A stretch of DNA of 64,000 nucleotides from an uncultured Lachnospiraceae bacterium (lineage in GTDB: Bacteria > Bacillota > Clostridia > Lachnospirales > Lachnospiraceae). The stretch is from assembly GCA_944377405.1 (NCBI GenBank), contig CALWES010000001.1, positions 62,001 to 126,000 of the forward strand, read 5' to 3'. Shown in pieces: positions 8,006-17,068 of this stretch. Each line of letters opens with the position of its first letter. Position 1 is the stretch's first letter. The notes under the pieces were generated by a model that made no database searches, was not told where the DNA came from, and saw only the letters and a program-made list of their open reading frames with translations. The translations under genes were made by a program, and so were the position numbers.

Positions 8006-9058
8006 ATGCAGGCACAACAAAATGAAACCGGCAATCTTCAGGAACTGACCAGAAGGCAGCTTTTGGAGCTGGAAAGAGAGAAAAAAACAAAACTCCAGCT
8101 TTGGTTGGATCTGATCATCTGGCTTTTGCCTTTTGCAGCAGGTATCGTTGCTGTACTGGAATATACCCAGATCCCGGATAACAGCATGAACAGGAATCCG
8201 CAGGTATATCTGGTATTTTTGATCCTTCTGATCGTGGCATATGGCGTTTACAGCGTCGTTTCTCTGATCGCTCTGCGGGCAGGGAACAGGGATATCATTG
8301 ATAAGCAGCGCTATCGGGCGCCCCTTTTTTCTGCCCTGTTCCTGCTGCTGGCCTTCTATGATTATATGACTTTAAAAACGGGGATCCTGACCCAGCCCTT
8401 CGTTCCCTGTCTGAATTTCGTGATCAATGCCGCCTGGAGCGACAGAGCTATGATCATAGACTGTACGCTTCACACTCTGGTCCTGCTGTTTGAAGGATAT
8501 TTTATCGGTGTGGTTCTTGGACTGATCACAGGTGTTACCTGCGGTTATTCAAAACGCTGCCGTTATTGGGTAGACCCCGTGATCAAATTCCTCGGGCCGA
8601 TCCCCACTTCTACCTGGATCCCCATTATGATGGTCGTTGCATCCTCTCTGTATGGAGGAGCAGTATTTATCATCGCCCTTGGCTCCTGGTTTGCCGTAAC
8701 GGTGGCTTCCATGACGGGGATCTCAAATGTGGATCCGGAATACTTTGAGGCTGCAAAGACCCTCGGGGCTTCTGACCGGCAGCTTATTTTCCGGGTAGCC
8801 ATTCCTCATGCCATGCCTTCTATTTTCCAGGGCTGTACTCAGGCCATGAGCAGCTCCTGTACAGCCATTATGATCGCAGAAATGCTTGGTGTTAAATCAG
8901 GATTGGGCTGGTATATGAACTGGAGCAAATCCTGGGCGAGCTATGACAAAATGTTTGCAGCCCTGTTTGTGATCTGCTTTATTTTCACCATCGTAACCAA
9001 GACCCTGGAGGCTGTAAAACGCCATGTACTGCGCTGGCAGGTAGGAGTGGAAAAGTAA
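8006..9058 (+). CDS. ABC importer permease, NitT/TauT (SsuC-like) family
   Basis: The product is 350 aa. Six or more membrane segments are visible. The EAA loop that contacts the ATPase reads EAAKTLGASDRQLIFRVAIPHAMPSIFQG. The N-terminus has an additional charged stretch (residues 1-30) and two extra hydrophobic segments before the usual core, making it longer than the typical ~260 aa. AAGGAG lies upstream of the ATG. The upstream gap (7790-8005) is very AT-rich and probably holds promoters for both divergent units, but none is clear. The last base overlaps the ATPase start (TAATG). Confidence 0.88.
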   Translation: MQAQQNETGNLQELTRRQLLELEREKKTKLQLWLDLIIWLLPFAAGIVAVLEYTQIPDNSMNRNPQVYLVFLILLIVAYGVYSVVSLIALRAGNRDIIDKQRYRAPLFSALFLLLAFYDYMTLKTGILTQPFVPCLNFVINAAWSDRAMIIDCTLHTLVLLFEGYFIGVVLGLITGVTCGYSKRCRYWVDPVIKFLGPIPTSTWIPIMMVVASSLYGGAVFIIALGSWFAVTVASMTGISNVDPEYFEAAKTLGASDRQLIFRVAIPHAMPSIFQGCTQAMSSSCTAIMIAEMLGVKSGLGWYMNWSKSWASYDKMFAALFVICFIFTIVTKTLEAVKRHVLRWQVGVEK

Positions 9059-9840
9059 TGAGTAAGAATGTTGTTTTAAAAATGGATAATGTATCCAAGG
9101 GATTTGCAAAGATAGAAACGGATGAGGTCACCAATGCCCTGAATCAGGTATCCGCAACCATGAAGAGCGGAGAGTTCATCAGTCTGGTTGGTCCTTCCGG
9201 CTGCGGAAAATCAACGATCCTGCGGCTGATCGCGGGACTGATCCAGCCCACAACGGGAACCATCACCATAGATGATAAGCCGGTGGGAGAGCCGGGACCG
9301 GACAGAGGACTGATGTTCCAGAAGGCTACCCTGTTTCCCTGGCTTACGGTATGGGATAATGTTGCCTTTTCCTTACGGATGCAGGGAAAGCTGAAGGGCA
9401 ACGAGGATAAGGTGGAAAACATGATCAACGTCATCGGACTGAAGGACTTCAGGGATGACTATCCCGGACAGCTTTCAGGAGGTATGGCCCAGAGAGTTGC
9501 TCTGGTCCGCTGTTTGATCAATGAACCGGATATCCTGCTCCTGGACGAGCCTCTGGGGGCGCTGGATGCCTTCACCCGTATGAATATGCAGGATGAGATC
9601 CTGAAGATCTGGCAGAGAAGACAGCAGCTTGCGATCATGGTGACCCACGATGTGGATGAAGCAATCTACATGGGGACCAGGGTCCTGGTCATGGATGCCC
9701 ATCCGGGACGGGTGATCTCCGATATCACCATTGATCTGCCCATGCCAAGGGACAGATCCTCCAGAGAATTCGTGGCCTACAGGAATGATATCCTGAACAA
9801 GCTTCATTTTGGCGGGACCAGCAAGGCTGAGGAGGCCTGA
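9058..9840 (+). CDS. ABC importer ATPase, NitT/TauT (SsuB/TauB-like)
   Basis: The product is 260 aa: Walker A GPSGCGKS, Q-loop MFQKATLFPWLTVWDNV (typical of nitrate/sulfonate/taurine ATPases), signature LSGGMAQR, Walker B ILLLDEPLGALD and switch MVTHDVDEA. It energises the permease that precedes it. Substrate class for the family ranges over nitrate, sulfonates, taurine and pyrimidine precursors; this copy cannot be assigned. Confidence 0.92.
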   Translation: MSKNVVLKMDNVSKGFAKIETDEVTNALNQVSATMKSGEFISLVGPSGCGKSTILRLIAGLIQPTTGTITIDDKPVGEPGPDRGLMFQKATLFPWLTVWDNVAFSLRMQGKLKGNEDKVENMINVIGLKDFRDDYPGQLSGGMAQRVALVRCLINEPDILLLDEPLGALDAFTRMNMQDEILKIWQRRQQLAIMVTHDVDEAIYMGTRVLVMDAHPGRVISDITIDLPMPRDRSSREFVAYRNDILNKLHFGGTSKAEEA

Positions 9841-9940
9841 TGGACCTGGAAACAGAATGGATGTAATCACTGAGATCGGTTCAACTTGCGGCGGATCGTC
9901 CGCATTTGGATAAATTATTTTTCTTAGAGGAGATTGAGTT

Positions 9941-11164
9941 ATGAACAAAGCAAGAGCAAGCAAAAAGATCTGTGCTCTTACCATGGCAACTGCCATGGCA
10001 CTGACTGCCTGCGGCGGTGCATCTTCCGATGCATCTGCAGTAACAGAGGCGGATGGACAGCTGGCAGGAGATCTGAACAATGACGGACAGATCGAAATGG
10101 GGCAGGATGGCGTAGAAGTGGACGTTAATGTATCAGATGTCCACATGAATGCAGCAGATGCTTCTGCATCCGGCAACTGGGAAGCCCTGTTTACTCCCAT
10201 TGAGGTGGACGGCCGTGCCATCGACATGGCTGACATCGATCTGACTCCCACAGCGGAAGAGAAGGCGGCCATGGAGGCAGAGCCTGCTTACGGACAGCCC
10301 GTAAAGTACTATATGTCTGATGGATGTACTGCAGGCCCCACAGTGGCTGATGACCTTGGTTACTATGAGGAAGCAGGACTTACCGCAGAGGGATTCAAGG
10401 GAACCTCCTACACAGAGGCCCTTGGTACACAGCAGGCGACCGTAGCGGTTGGCCATATCGCAACCATGCTGGTACCCATCACAAACGGCGTTGACCTGAC
10501 CTTCGTAGGCGGTGCTCATATTGGATGCAAATCCCTGTATGTCCTTGCAGACAGCGAGTATGATACCACAGAGGATCTGAAGGGAACCAAGGTTTCCGTA
10601 CCGAACGGTATCGGTGCTTCCGACTATAACATCACCTGTCTGCTTCTTGATGCGGACGGAATCAATCCCCAGACAGATCTGGAGCTGACTCAGGTATCAT
10701 CTGATGCCTGCGTGGCAGCTATGGAGCGTGGAGAGATCTCTGCAGCGCTTCTGAGCGACACCTTCGCATATGCCATGATGAAGGACGGAAAGCTTAAGTG
10801 CATCCGTTCCCTGCTGGATGAGGACTTTGCAGATGAGAACTGCTGCGTGATCGCCATGAACCGTACCTTCGTTCAGGATAACCCGGTTCACGCAAAGAAG
10901 ATCGTTCAGGCAGTCCAGAAGGCACATTCCTGGATGCGTGAGAACCCGGAGGAAGCTACCGAGCTGCTTCTGGAGCGTGGATGGAACGGCGGAGATTATG
11001 AGATGAACGTTATGATCAACAACTCTCTGCAGTTTGGCGTAGATCAGGACTTCACCGGTAACTCCCTGAGGGATGTAACGGAGCGTTACGTTCGCCTTGG
11101 CCTGATCACCAATATGGACGATGTAGATGAGATCATGAGCCTTGCATGGACTCCGGTCCTCTAA
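9941..11164 (+). CDS. Substrate-binding lipoprotein of the NitT/TauT-type importer
   Basis: The product is 407 aa. A lipoprotein signal ends at ALTACGG. An acidic stretch (about 25-110, rich in Asp/Ala) includes a Ca-site-like DLNNDGQIE. The NMT1/SsuA-like binding fold follows, with KYYMSDGCTAGPTVADDLGYYEEAGL, AVGHIATMLVPITNGVDLTFVGG, LKGTKVSVPNG and SDACVAAMERGEISAALLSD. A small GCGGA/TCCGC hairpin (9891-9903) separates it from the ATPase gene and may protect or tune the downstream message. A strong terminator follows. The acidic insert is unusual for this family. Confidence 0.87.
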   Translation: MNKARASKKICALTMATAMALTACGGASSDASAVTEADGQLAGDLNNDGQIEMGQDGVEVDVNVSDVHMNAADASASGNWEALFTPIEVDGRAIDMADIDLTPTAEEKAAMEAEPAYGQPVKYYMSDGCTAGPTVADDLGYYEEAGLTAEGFKGTSYTEALGTQQATVAVGHIATMLVPITNGVDLTFVGGAHIGCKSLYVLADSEYDTTEDLKGTKVSVPNGIGASDYNITCLLLDADGINPQTDLELTQVSSDACVAAMERGEISAALLSDTFAYAMMKDGKLKCIRSLLDEDFADENCCVIAMNRTFVQDNPVHAKKIVQAVQKAHSWMRENPEEATELLLERGWNGGDYEMNVMINNSLQFGVDQDFTGNSLRDVTERYVRLGLITNMDDVDEIMSLAWTPVL

Positions 11165-11222
11165 AGAGCAGGATCGTTAAAACAGGCTATTACCAATAGC
11201 GTTTCTCCCAAGTAGATAAATG

Positions 11223-11284
11223 AAAAGAAGGATCCCGTTTCGGCGGCTGCAGAAGCAGCAGGCCGGAGCGGGATCCTTCTTCTA
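11223..11284 (+). terminator. Intrinsic terminator after the NitT/TauT-type operon
   Basis: A long stem pairs AAGAAGGATCCCG with CGGGATCCTTCTT around a GC-rich loop, ending in T-rich sequence. It lies between convergent genes and could stop transcription from both sides. Confidence 0.8.
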
Positions 11285-11299
11285 TTGATTAGGTTGGAT

Positions 11300-11833
11300 T
11301 TAGATGAGAGAGCCTTTTGTGTTAGAAAAGTTTTTATTTATATATGCAGTACATAAGGACTCATCCACGGTAAATTTGCAGCAACGGTTGGAGAGAGTAC
11401 TCCATGCCTGTTCATCCACAATTAGACGGTAAAGCTTTTCCGCTTGCTTTAAGATCAGTTCTCTATGGGAATTACACCAGGTCAGCTGGTTTGATAAAAG
11501 GTTTTTATAAGCCCTGTCAGACGATGAGTCAGTTTCAGAAATGCGCATTTCGACTTTGGTTAAACTATAGGGATGCACAGGAATCATGTTGTTGAGATTT
11601 ATGGCACCCCATTCTCCACCTTGGATTTTTATAAAATCGATCTGATTTTTCATATGCAGATGTTTTGGCTTTGGAGATGTAAGAGGTGCATAATAATGGA
11701 AACCGTTGACAGAAAAGACAATCCCGATAAACGGGCGATTTTCCTTACGATCCATTGTATAGGGAACACGAGGATCGGATTTTCTCAAATAGTCGCAGTA
11801 GCAGGTATCAACCGTATAAAAAGAAAAATTCAT
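11300..11833 (-). CDS. toxN: Type III toxin-antitoxin endoribonuclease, ToxN/AbiQ family
   Basis: The product is 177 aa, close to ToxN (171) and AbiQ (182). The family pattern is clear: FYTVDTCYCDYL, VPY, RPFIGIVFSVNGFHYYAPLTSPKPKH (active-site LTSPK at 51-55), then GAINLNNMIPV at 76-86. The C-terminal half is helical and Cys-containing. The RNase cleaves mRNAs and its own repeat RNA, and is held inactive by the pseudoknot RNA made upstream. GAGGAGG lies upstream of the ATG. Directly upstream on the same strand are the terminator, the three repeats and a consensus promoter, exactly the type III layout. Such systems often abort phage infection. Confidence 0.93.
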   Translation of the reverse strand: MNFSFYTVDTCYCDYLRKSDPRVPYTMDRKENRPFIGIVFSVNGFHYYAPLTSPKPKHLHMKNQIDFIKIQGGEWGAINLNNMIPVHPYSLTKVEMRISETDSSSDRAYKNLLSNQLTWCNSHRELILKQAEKLYRLIVDEQAWSTLSNRCCKFTVDESLCTAYINKNFSNTKGSLI

Positions 11834-11855
11834 GTTGACCTCCTCTCAAGAATAT

Positions 11856-11883
11856 AAAAGGGCCGGATCGCAGGATCCAGCCC
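11856..11883 (-). terminator. Terminator between antitoxin RNA and toxin gene
   Basis: Two 10-base arms (11860-11869 and 11874-11883) pair around CTGC/GCAG, with one G-U pair, followed by TTTT on the minus strand. In type III loci such a terminator makes most transcripts stop after the antitoxin and lets a minority read into the toxin. Confidence 0.88.
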
Positions 11884-11884
11884 A

Positions 11885-11987
11885 GCTTTTTTAGCTCCCA
11901 CTCATGGTAGGGTACACCGCTTTTTTAGCTCCCACTTTGTGGTAGGGTACACCGCTTTTTTAGCTCCCACTCATGGTAGGGTACACC
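11885..11987 (-). repeat. Three tandem 34-35 nt antitoxin repeats
   Basis: Units lie at 11885-11918 (34), 11919-11953 (35) and 11954-11987 (34). The outer two are identical. The middle one differs only in the loop between CTACCA and AGTGGG (CAA instead of TG on the minus strand). There are no unique spacers, so this is not CRISPR. Confidence 0.95.
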
Positions 11988-12017
11988 GCTTTTTGAGTAT
12001 TTCTACTCGGTAAATTT

Positions 12018-12046
12018 ATTATACATGGTAGTTGCTGAAGAGTCAA
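12018..12046 (-). promoter_or_regulatory. Consensus sigma-A promoter of the toxin-antitoxin operon
   Basis: On the minus strand TTGACT (12041-12046) and TATAAT (12018-12023) are spaced by exactly 17 bases. The -35 box begins only seven bases after the stop codon of the upstream reductase gene. Confidence 0.85.
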
Positions 12047-12053
12047 TCTTCTA

Positions 12054-13208
12054 TTAGCTCAGCATCTCAAGGAATGCACCGATTCTTGTGGCGATCTGGC
12101 CCTTGTCTGCCTGGGAGTAGTCGGTCTCGAGGCTCAGATAGGGTACGCCTTTTTGTTCTGTTACAAAGCGTTTAACATTATAGGACTCCACGTTGAAGGT
12201 GTGACAGGCCTGAAGGATCACTTCGATGACACCGTCTACCTGGAATTCATCCATCAGTGTTCCCATCATGTCAAAGCGGGGCTTATTGGGAGACATGACG
12301 GAACAGGTGATATCGATATACTTTTCGGCCAGAGCGGTATATACATCGCCGCTTTCTTCTACCTTCTGCATCTGGGTACGGATACCGCCGCAGGTATCGA
12401 TAAGAACGATATCTCCTCCGAGCTCCTCAATGGTTTTTAAGAGCTTGTCCCGGACACCGCCGTTGGGGCAGCCTGTTACCATAATGCGGGGCCGGTCAGA
12501 GAATTTACCCTTTCGCTCCGTCTCCCAATAATGCTGCACCTCTGCAGTCCGGGTATCGAAGGACTGGATCCGGTCATTGATATCAAAGGTAAAAGCAGAG
12601 GCATCCATTTTGGTGCCCATTTCATAACCGCTTAAGGCCGGCGGAACCAGCTTTCCAAGCTCAAGATAGGTCTGAAAGGCTACCCGTTCTTTGTTCTTCA
12701 GTTTGATAGCTTCTCTGATCTGGTCCTCTGTGATGGTAATATTGTAAAAATCTTCCAGTTTTTCTTTCAGACGTATGATCTCGGAACGCCAGGCAGCTAC
12801 AGCAGCTTCCCTTGGCTCCCGGCTGTTTGGAAGACTCATGACAAAGGTCTCCTTCAGTTCGTTCATGAGCTCGAACATTTTTTTCTTTCCGTCACAGGTC
12901 GTCTCACCGATGACAAAATCAGAAAAATAGAAGTAAGGACACTTCTCGGTCAGAGCGAATCCGTAGCTGGCTTTGATCAGAGGGCAAAGATTTCTGGGAA
13001 GCCGTGTTTCTCCTGCGGGGATCGGCTCTTCAGAGCTGGCACAAAGTCCGACAGGAATCGCATTTGCCGCATAGATCAGTTCGGTGGGAACATAGGAGCA
13101 GAAGACACCCACTACACGGCGGCCCTGATCCTTCAGTTCCTTCAATGCCAGAAAGCCCCTTTGTCTGGCTTCGTCATAAGTTTCAAAATTATCCGGAAGC
13201 TTTTGCAT
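12054..13208 (-). CDS. Double-cubane-cluster-type reductase / 2-hydroxyacyl-CoA dehydratase-like protein, copy 1
   Basis: The product is 384 aa and belongs to the HgdB/FldB/YjiM superfamily of ATP-activated iron-sulfur reductases. Conserved features are [16 protein letters not shown] (Cys37), [11 protein letters not shown] (Cys56), [16 protein letters not shown] (Cys75), EKCPYFY (Cys90) and [13 protein letters not shown] (Cys105). [26 protein letters not shown] and QACHTFN follow. This pattern fits the single-subunit double-cubane-cluster proteins rather than two-subunit dehydratases; no partner subunit is adjacent. It lies alone on the minus strand, divergent from the DUF3798 importer. The activator it needs is probably the one at 19.6-20.5 kb. 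The substrate is unknown. Confidence 0.85.
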   Translation of the reverse strand: MQKLPDNFETYDEARQRGFLALKELKDQGRRVVGVFCSYVPTELIYAANAIPVGLCASSEEPIPAGETRLPRNLCPLIKASYGFALTEKCPYFYFSDFVIGETTCDGKKKMFELMNELKETFVMSLPNSREPREAAVAAWRSEIIRLKEKLEDFYNITITEDQIREAIKLKNKERVAFQTYLELGKLVPPALSGYEMGTKMDASAFTFDINDRIQSFDTRTAEVQHYWETERKGKFSDRPRIMVTGCPNGGVRDKLLKTIEELGGDIVLIDTCGGIRTQMQKVEESGDVYTALAEKYIDITCSVMSPNKPRFDMMGTLMDEFQVDGVIEVILQACHTFNVESYNVKRFVTEQKGVPYLSLETDYSQADKGQIATRIGAFLEMLS

Positions 13209-13407
13209 AACTTATAATCTCCTCATTTTTTAAGCATTTTCGTTCAGCGTATGGATAAATATTGGCTTTGTCTATATTTATATAAAAATTTTATAAATGT
13301 ATTTTTATATATGGGAAAATGAAATAATGAATTGCGAACAAATCGTGTATTTTTTGTAAATTTTTTGCTATTCTGACATCAATACATCCTTGGAGGGTTC
13401 CATTTAT

Positions 13408-14943
13408 ATGATAGAAGTAAAGGGTCTGTCAAAAAAATTTGACAGCGGATATGTTCTGAAGGACATAGATCTTCAGATCGAAGACGGAGAAATATATGGA
13501 ATCATAGGTGCAAACGGATCAGGAAAAAGTACTTTTCTGAATATCCTGAACGGGAAAGACACGATCGTTAAAACCGGAGGCTATGAAGGAGACATTTTCA
13601 TTGATGGAGAAAAGGTCCGGATTCTGGACCACCAGCATTCCGTTTCCCACGGAATCTCCATGGTACACCAGGAACTGGCCCTTTTTCCAGGTATGCGTGC
13701 TGTGGATAACATCAAGATCAATCATGAAAATGTTAAATGGGAGCTGCCGGTCATTCCGGAGCTTTCCCGCCTGGACGAAAAAAAGAATCTGGAAGATGCA
13801 AAAACAGCTCTGGAGAGGATCGGAACGGAGCTGGATCCGGTAAGGAATATAGATAATCTGAGCCTGAATCAGAAGCAGTTTGTGGAGATCGCCAGAGAGC
13901 TGGATCATCAGAATATCCGGCTTCTGATGCTGGATGAACCAACCAGTTCTCTGAATATTACAGAAACAGAAAAGCTCCTTTCCTGTGTACAGGAGATCGC
14001 ATCAAGAGGGATCTCTGTCATTTTCGTTTCCCACAGACTGGAAGAGATTGAGAAGATCTGTCACAGAGTTTCCGTATTCAGAGACGGAAGACTGATCTCC
14101 ACATACAAAAAAGCGGATTTCGATCTGAACAGGTTTGCAGAAGATATGGTGGGACAGAAGATCGTAAAGGCAGCCAGAGAGAGGAGACAGCTATCGGAAG
14201 AAACGATACTGGAGTACAGGTGCAGGGATGACGATGGAAATACGCTGACTATAAAAAAAGGAGAGATCCTGGGAATCACAGGACTTGCGGGGCAAGGGCA
14301 GGAGCAGTTTTTGGCCGGTCTTTTCGGCCTTGCAAAAACGAACTATACCACAAGCTTCAAGGGGGAGATGCTGAAGGATGGAGATACCCATGGGCTGATC
14401 GGAAAAGGGATATATTATATTTCTGAAAACAGGGGAGTAGACAGCCTGCTTCTGGACAGCAGTATCTGGGAAAATATGATATTCGGGACAGAGGGAAAGC
14501 ATCAGGATTTTCTGTCCCTGTCCCGTATACCGGGACTGTCCTTTCTGAAAAGGGACAGGATCAGATCCTATACGGAACAGATGATAGAAAAACTGAACAT
14601 CGTCTGCGCGGACCCTCAGCAGCCGGTCAGGGAGCTCAGCGGTGGAAATCAACAGAAAGTATGTATCGGAAGAGCCCTTACCTTTGAGCCGGAGCTCCTG
14701 GGCATTGGAGAGCCCACAAGAGGGATCGATATTTATTCCAAGGAGCTTATTTTGAACTGGATCTTAAAGATGAATCAGGAGATGAATACAACAGTAGTGG
14801 TAGTATCGGGAGAACTGGAAGAGCTTATGCGTATCTGTGACCGGATTGCGGTCATGTATCAGGGGAAGATCCATCGTATCTTTAATACGGGAGTTTCTCC
14901 TGAGGAGCTTTCTCTTGCACTGTACGGAAAGGCTGCATCATGA
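13408..14943 (+). CDS. Sugar-type ABC importer ATPase with two ABC domains (RbsA/MglA-like)
   Basis: The product is 511 aa. Domain 1 has Walker A GANGSGKS, MVHQELALFPGMRAVDNI, an atypical signature LSLNQKQFVEIAREL and Walker B LLMLDEPTSSL. Domain 2 has a degenerate P-loop (GLAGQGQEQF, normal for this family), LSGGNQQKVCIGRAL and IGEPTRGIDI. The ATG at 13408 follows GGAGGG by ten bases; an upstream TTG at 13390 lies in the ribosome site itself. The stop overlaps the first permease (ATGA). Usual RbsA partners import sugars or nucleosides; here the binding protein is DUF3798, so the ligand may differ. Confidence 0.92.
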   Translation: MIEVKGLSKKFDSGYVLKDIDLQIEDGEIYGIIGANGSGKSTFLNILNGKDTIVKTGGYEGDIFIDGEKVRILDHQHSVSHGISMVHQELALFPGMRAVDNIKINHENVKWELPVIPELSRLDEKKNLEDAKTALERIGTELDPVRNIDNLSLNQKQFVEIARELDHQNIRLLMLDEPTSSLNITETEKLLSCVQEIASRGISVIFVSHRLEEIEKICHRVSVFRDGRLISTYKKADFDLNRFAEDMVGQKIVKAARERRQLSEETILEYRCRDDDGNTLTIKKGEILGITGLAGQGQEQFLAGLFGLAKTNYTTSFKGEMLKDGDTHGLIGKGIYYISENRGVDSLLLDSSIWENMIFGTEGKHQDFLSLSRIPGLSFLKRDRIRSYTEQMIEKLNIVCADPQQPVRELSGGNQQKVCIGRALTFEPELLGIGEPTRGIDIYSKELILNWILKMNQEMNTTVVVVSGELEELMRICDRIAVMYQGKIHRIFNTGVSPEELSLALYGKAAS

Positions 14944-15968
14944 AAAGACTTACCTTGAATCCGCCGCAGATCATTATGTTCTGCTTTATGCTGTTACTGC
15001 TGGCCATGGCCTTTTTTATCGACATGGACCTGGCGGGCATACTGAATGATTCTCTTATTAAATGGGCAATGAATGGGGTGATCGTTCTTTCATTGATCCC
15101 AATGATCAATGTGGGAGCGGGAAGGAATTTTGGTATCCCCATCGGCCTTTCTGCCGGCCTGTGCGGAATGATCTTTGCCCTGGATCGGAGGCTTACAAGC
15201 TGGATTGGCTTTTTCTCATCGATCCTTCTGGGAATGCTTGTAGCGGTGGTGTTCGGCTTTTTATATGCCAAGCTTCTGAACCGTCTTAAGCTGAATGAAG
15301 AGATTGTAGGGACCTTTGCCGGGTACTCCTTTATTCCCATTATGAATCTGTTTTACACCTTTGTTCCGGTGACGAACCGGCAGATGCTTTACCCCATCGG
15401 CGGACAGGGACTGCGGCCAAAGGTGAACCTGGATCAGTATTTCGGACAGATCCTGGATAATTTCCTGCAGCTTCGGATCGGGCCTGTGGTGATCCCTCTG
15501 GGATTGCTCTTATTTTTCTTCGGGATCGCCTGGCTTATCTGGTTATTTGGGAAAACCAGGACAGGACTCGTTTTTTCTGCCATTGCAGAGAACGAAAATT
15601 TTGTAAGACTTTCCGGGATCAACGTGAATTTTTACAGGACTCTTGGCATCATCCTTTCAACCGTGATCGCAGCCATAGGAGTAGTGGTGTACTCTCAGAG
15701 TTACGGGATCCTGCATCTTTATGACGGCCCCTTTATGATGAGCTTTCCTGCGGTATCAGCCATCGTGATAGGGGGAGCATCCCCCAAAAAAGCTACCGTG
15801 GCAAATGCCATGATCGGGACTTTTTTATATCAGACAACGTATTTGCTGTCCATACCGGTGGCCAATGCATTGCTTATCCCGGAAATGGCTGAGATCTTCA
15901 GAACGATCATCACCAGCGGTATTATTCTGTACGCCTTCATCTTTGAGAGGAAACCTAAAAGAGCATGA
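14940..15968 (+). CDS. ABC importer permease 1, BPD_transp_2 (RbsC-like) family
   Basis: The product is 342 aa with about eight to ten hydrophobic segments. It shows the family landmarks GRNFGIPIGLSAGLCG, LNEEIVGTFAGYSFIPIMN and a late VSAIVIGGASPKKATVANAMIG loop. It overlaps the ATPase by four bases and the second permease by four bases. The two permeases are distinct and probably form a heterodimeric channel. Confidence 0.88.
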   Translation: MKRLTLNPPQIIMFCFMLLLLAMAFFIDMDLAGILNDSLIKWAMNGVIVLSLIPMINVGAGRNFGIPIGLSAGLCGMIFALDRRLTSWIGFFSSILLGMLVAVVFGFLYAKLLNRLKLNEEIVGTFAGYSFIPIMNLFYTFVPVTNRQMLYPIGGQGLRPKVNLDQYFGQILDNFLQLRIGPVVIPLGLLLFFFGIAWLIWLFGKTRTGLVFSAIAENENFVRLSGINVNFYRTLGIILSTVIAAIGVVVYSQSYGILHLYDGPFMMSFPAVSAIVIGGASPKKATVANAMIGTFLYQTTYLLSIPVANALLIPEMAEIFRTIITSGIILYAFIFERKPKRA

Positions 15969-17011
15969 AACATATCAAGAACAATTTAGTGCCGGTATGT
16001 ATCTTCTTACTGGCAGTGATCTCATTTTATTTTGCGGATGTAAGCGGGAAATACCTGGCCAGTGAAATTTACACACGGTTTATCAGAAATGCGCTTTTCG
16101 TACTGGCTTTGATCCTGCCCATCAGCTGTGGAATGGGAATCAATTTTGCCATCGTAGTAGGCGCGATATCGGCGCAGATGGCCATCGTCTTTGCCATAGA
16201 CCTTATGCTGGAGGGACCTGCAGCTCTTTTGTTTACCATGTCTGTGAGCATTTTCCTGTCGATCGTTTTCGGGCTTATGGTGGCGGCTCTTCTGAATCGG
16301 GCAAAGGGGCGGGAGATGATCGTATCGATCATGATCGGCCAGCTAAGCTCCGTACTGTACCAGTTTGTCTTTATGGTTGCCTTTGGCCTGATCATAACGC
16401 CCCATAACGAGGCGATCCTGCTGGACCGGGGGATCGGCGTCAGGAGCATGATCGATGCAAAAAACATCAGCTCCGTGATCGACGGGATCTTTCCCTTTCA
16501 GCTGGATGGGAAGACCTATTCTCTGTTCCCTTTGATCATCATAGCGGTCTTTGCATTGCTGCTATTTTATATCCAGAGATCCAGGCTTGGAGTCCTGGCA
16601 AAGGCAGTTGGAAAAAACATCCATACAGCGGATGTCCTTGGACTGAAGACGAATAAGATCCGCAGTCTTTGTATCGTGATCTCCACCATATTTGCAGCCA
16701 TGAGTCAGATCTTATATGTGACAGATTTTGGGACAGTGAATGTATATACAGGCCATATCGGCATGGATACGAATGCGGCAGCTGCCATATTGGTGGGAGG
16801 AGCCACCTTAAAGGGGGCATCCATGAAAAACTGTTTTCTGGGGCTCATATTGTTCCATGCATTGTTTATTACATCTCCCATGGCGGGACAGAATCTGTTC
16901 CAGAATCCTTCGGTAGGAGAGTACTTCAGATCCTTCCTGGCATATGGCGTCATTATCATTGCTCTGATCATGAATCTGAAAACAGAAAAGAAAAAAGCAT
17001 CTTTTGCCTAA
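15965..17011 (+). CDS. ABC importer permease 2, BPD_transp_2 (RbsC-like) family
   Basis: The product is 348 aa, polytopic, with SCGMGINFAIVVGAISAQMA near the N-terminus and AAAILVGGATLKGASMKNCFLG near the C-terminus, matching the corresponding loops of permease 1. The start overlaps permease 1 (ATGA). A 57-base gap follows before the binding-protein gene, which has its own AAGGAG site, allowing higher expression of the binding protein. Confidence 0.88.
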   Translation: MKHIKNNLVPVCIFLLAVISFYFADVSGKYLASEIYTRFIRNALFVLALILPISCGMGINFAIVVGAISAQMAIVFAIDLMLEGPAALLFTMSVSIFLSIVFGLMVAALLNRAKGREMIVSIMIGQLSSVLYQFVFMVAFGLIITPHNEAILLDRGIGVRSMIDAKNISSVIDGIFPFQLDGKTYSLFPLIIIAVFALLLFYIQRSRLGVLAKAVGKNIHTADVLGLKTNKIRSLCIVISTIFAAMSQILYVTDFGTVNVYTGHIGMDTNAAAAILVGGATLKGASMKNCFLGLILFHALFITSPMAGQNLFQNPSVGEYFRSFLAYGVIIIALIMNLKTEKKKASFA

Positions 17012-17068
17012 ATATGGAAAGTTAGGGGAATTCCCATAACTATAAATCAATTTAAGGAGAGAGGAAGT

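Larger units (their letters stand above)
11856..12011 (-). ncRNA. toxI: Type III antitoxin RNA precursor (ToxI-like)
   Basis: From a predicted start near 12011 the RNA begins with a GAGTA-GAAA-TACTC hairpin (11995-12008). It then carries three tandem ToxI-like units and ends at the intrinsic terminator. Each unit reads, on the minus strand, GGTGTACCCTACCA, a variable 3-4 bases, AGTGGGAGCTAAAAAAGC. The CTACC and AGTG..AGCTA elements match the ToxI pseudoknot plan. ToxN would cut the precursor in the A-rich linkers to give monomers that assemble with toxin. Confidence 0.9.

Noticed and set aside
11885-11987. Short tandem repeats that could be taken for a CRISPR array
   Set aside because: There are no unique spacers, no cas genes, and the units abut directly. 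Their sequence, the terminator and the adjacent ToxN identify them as type III antitoxin repeats.
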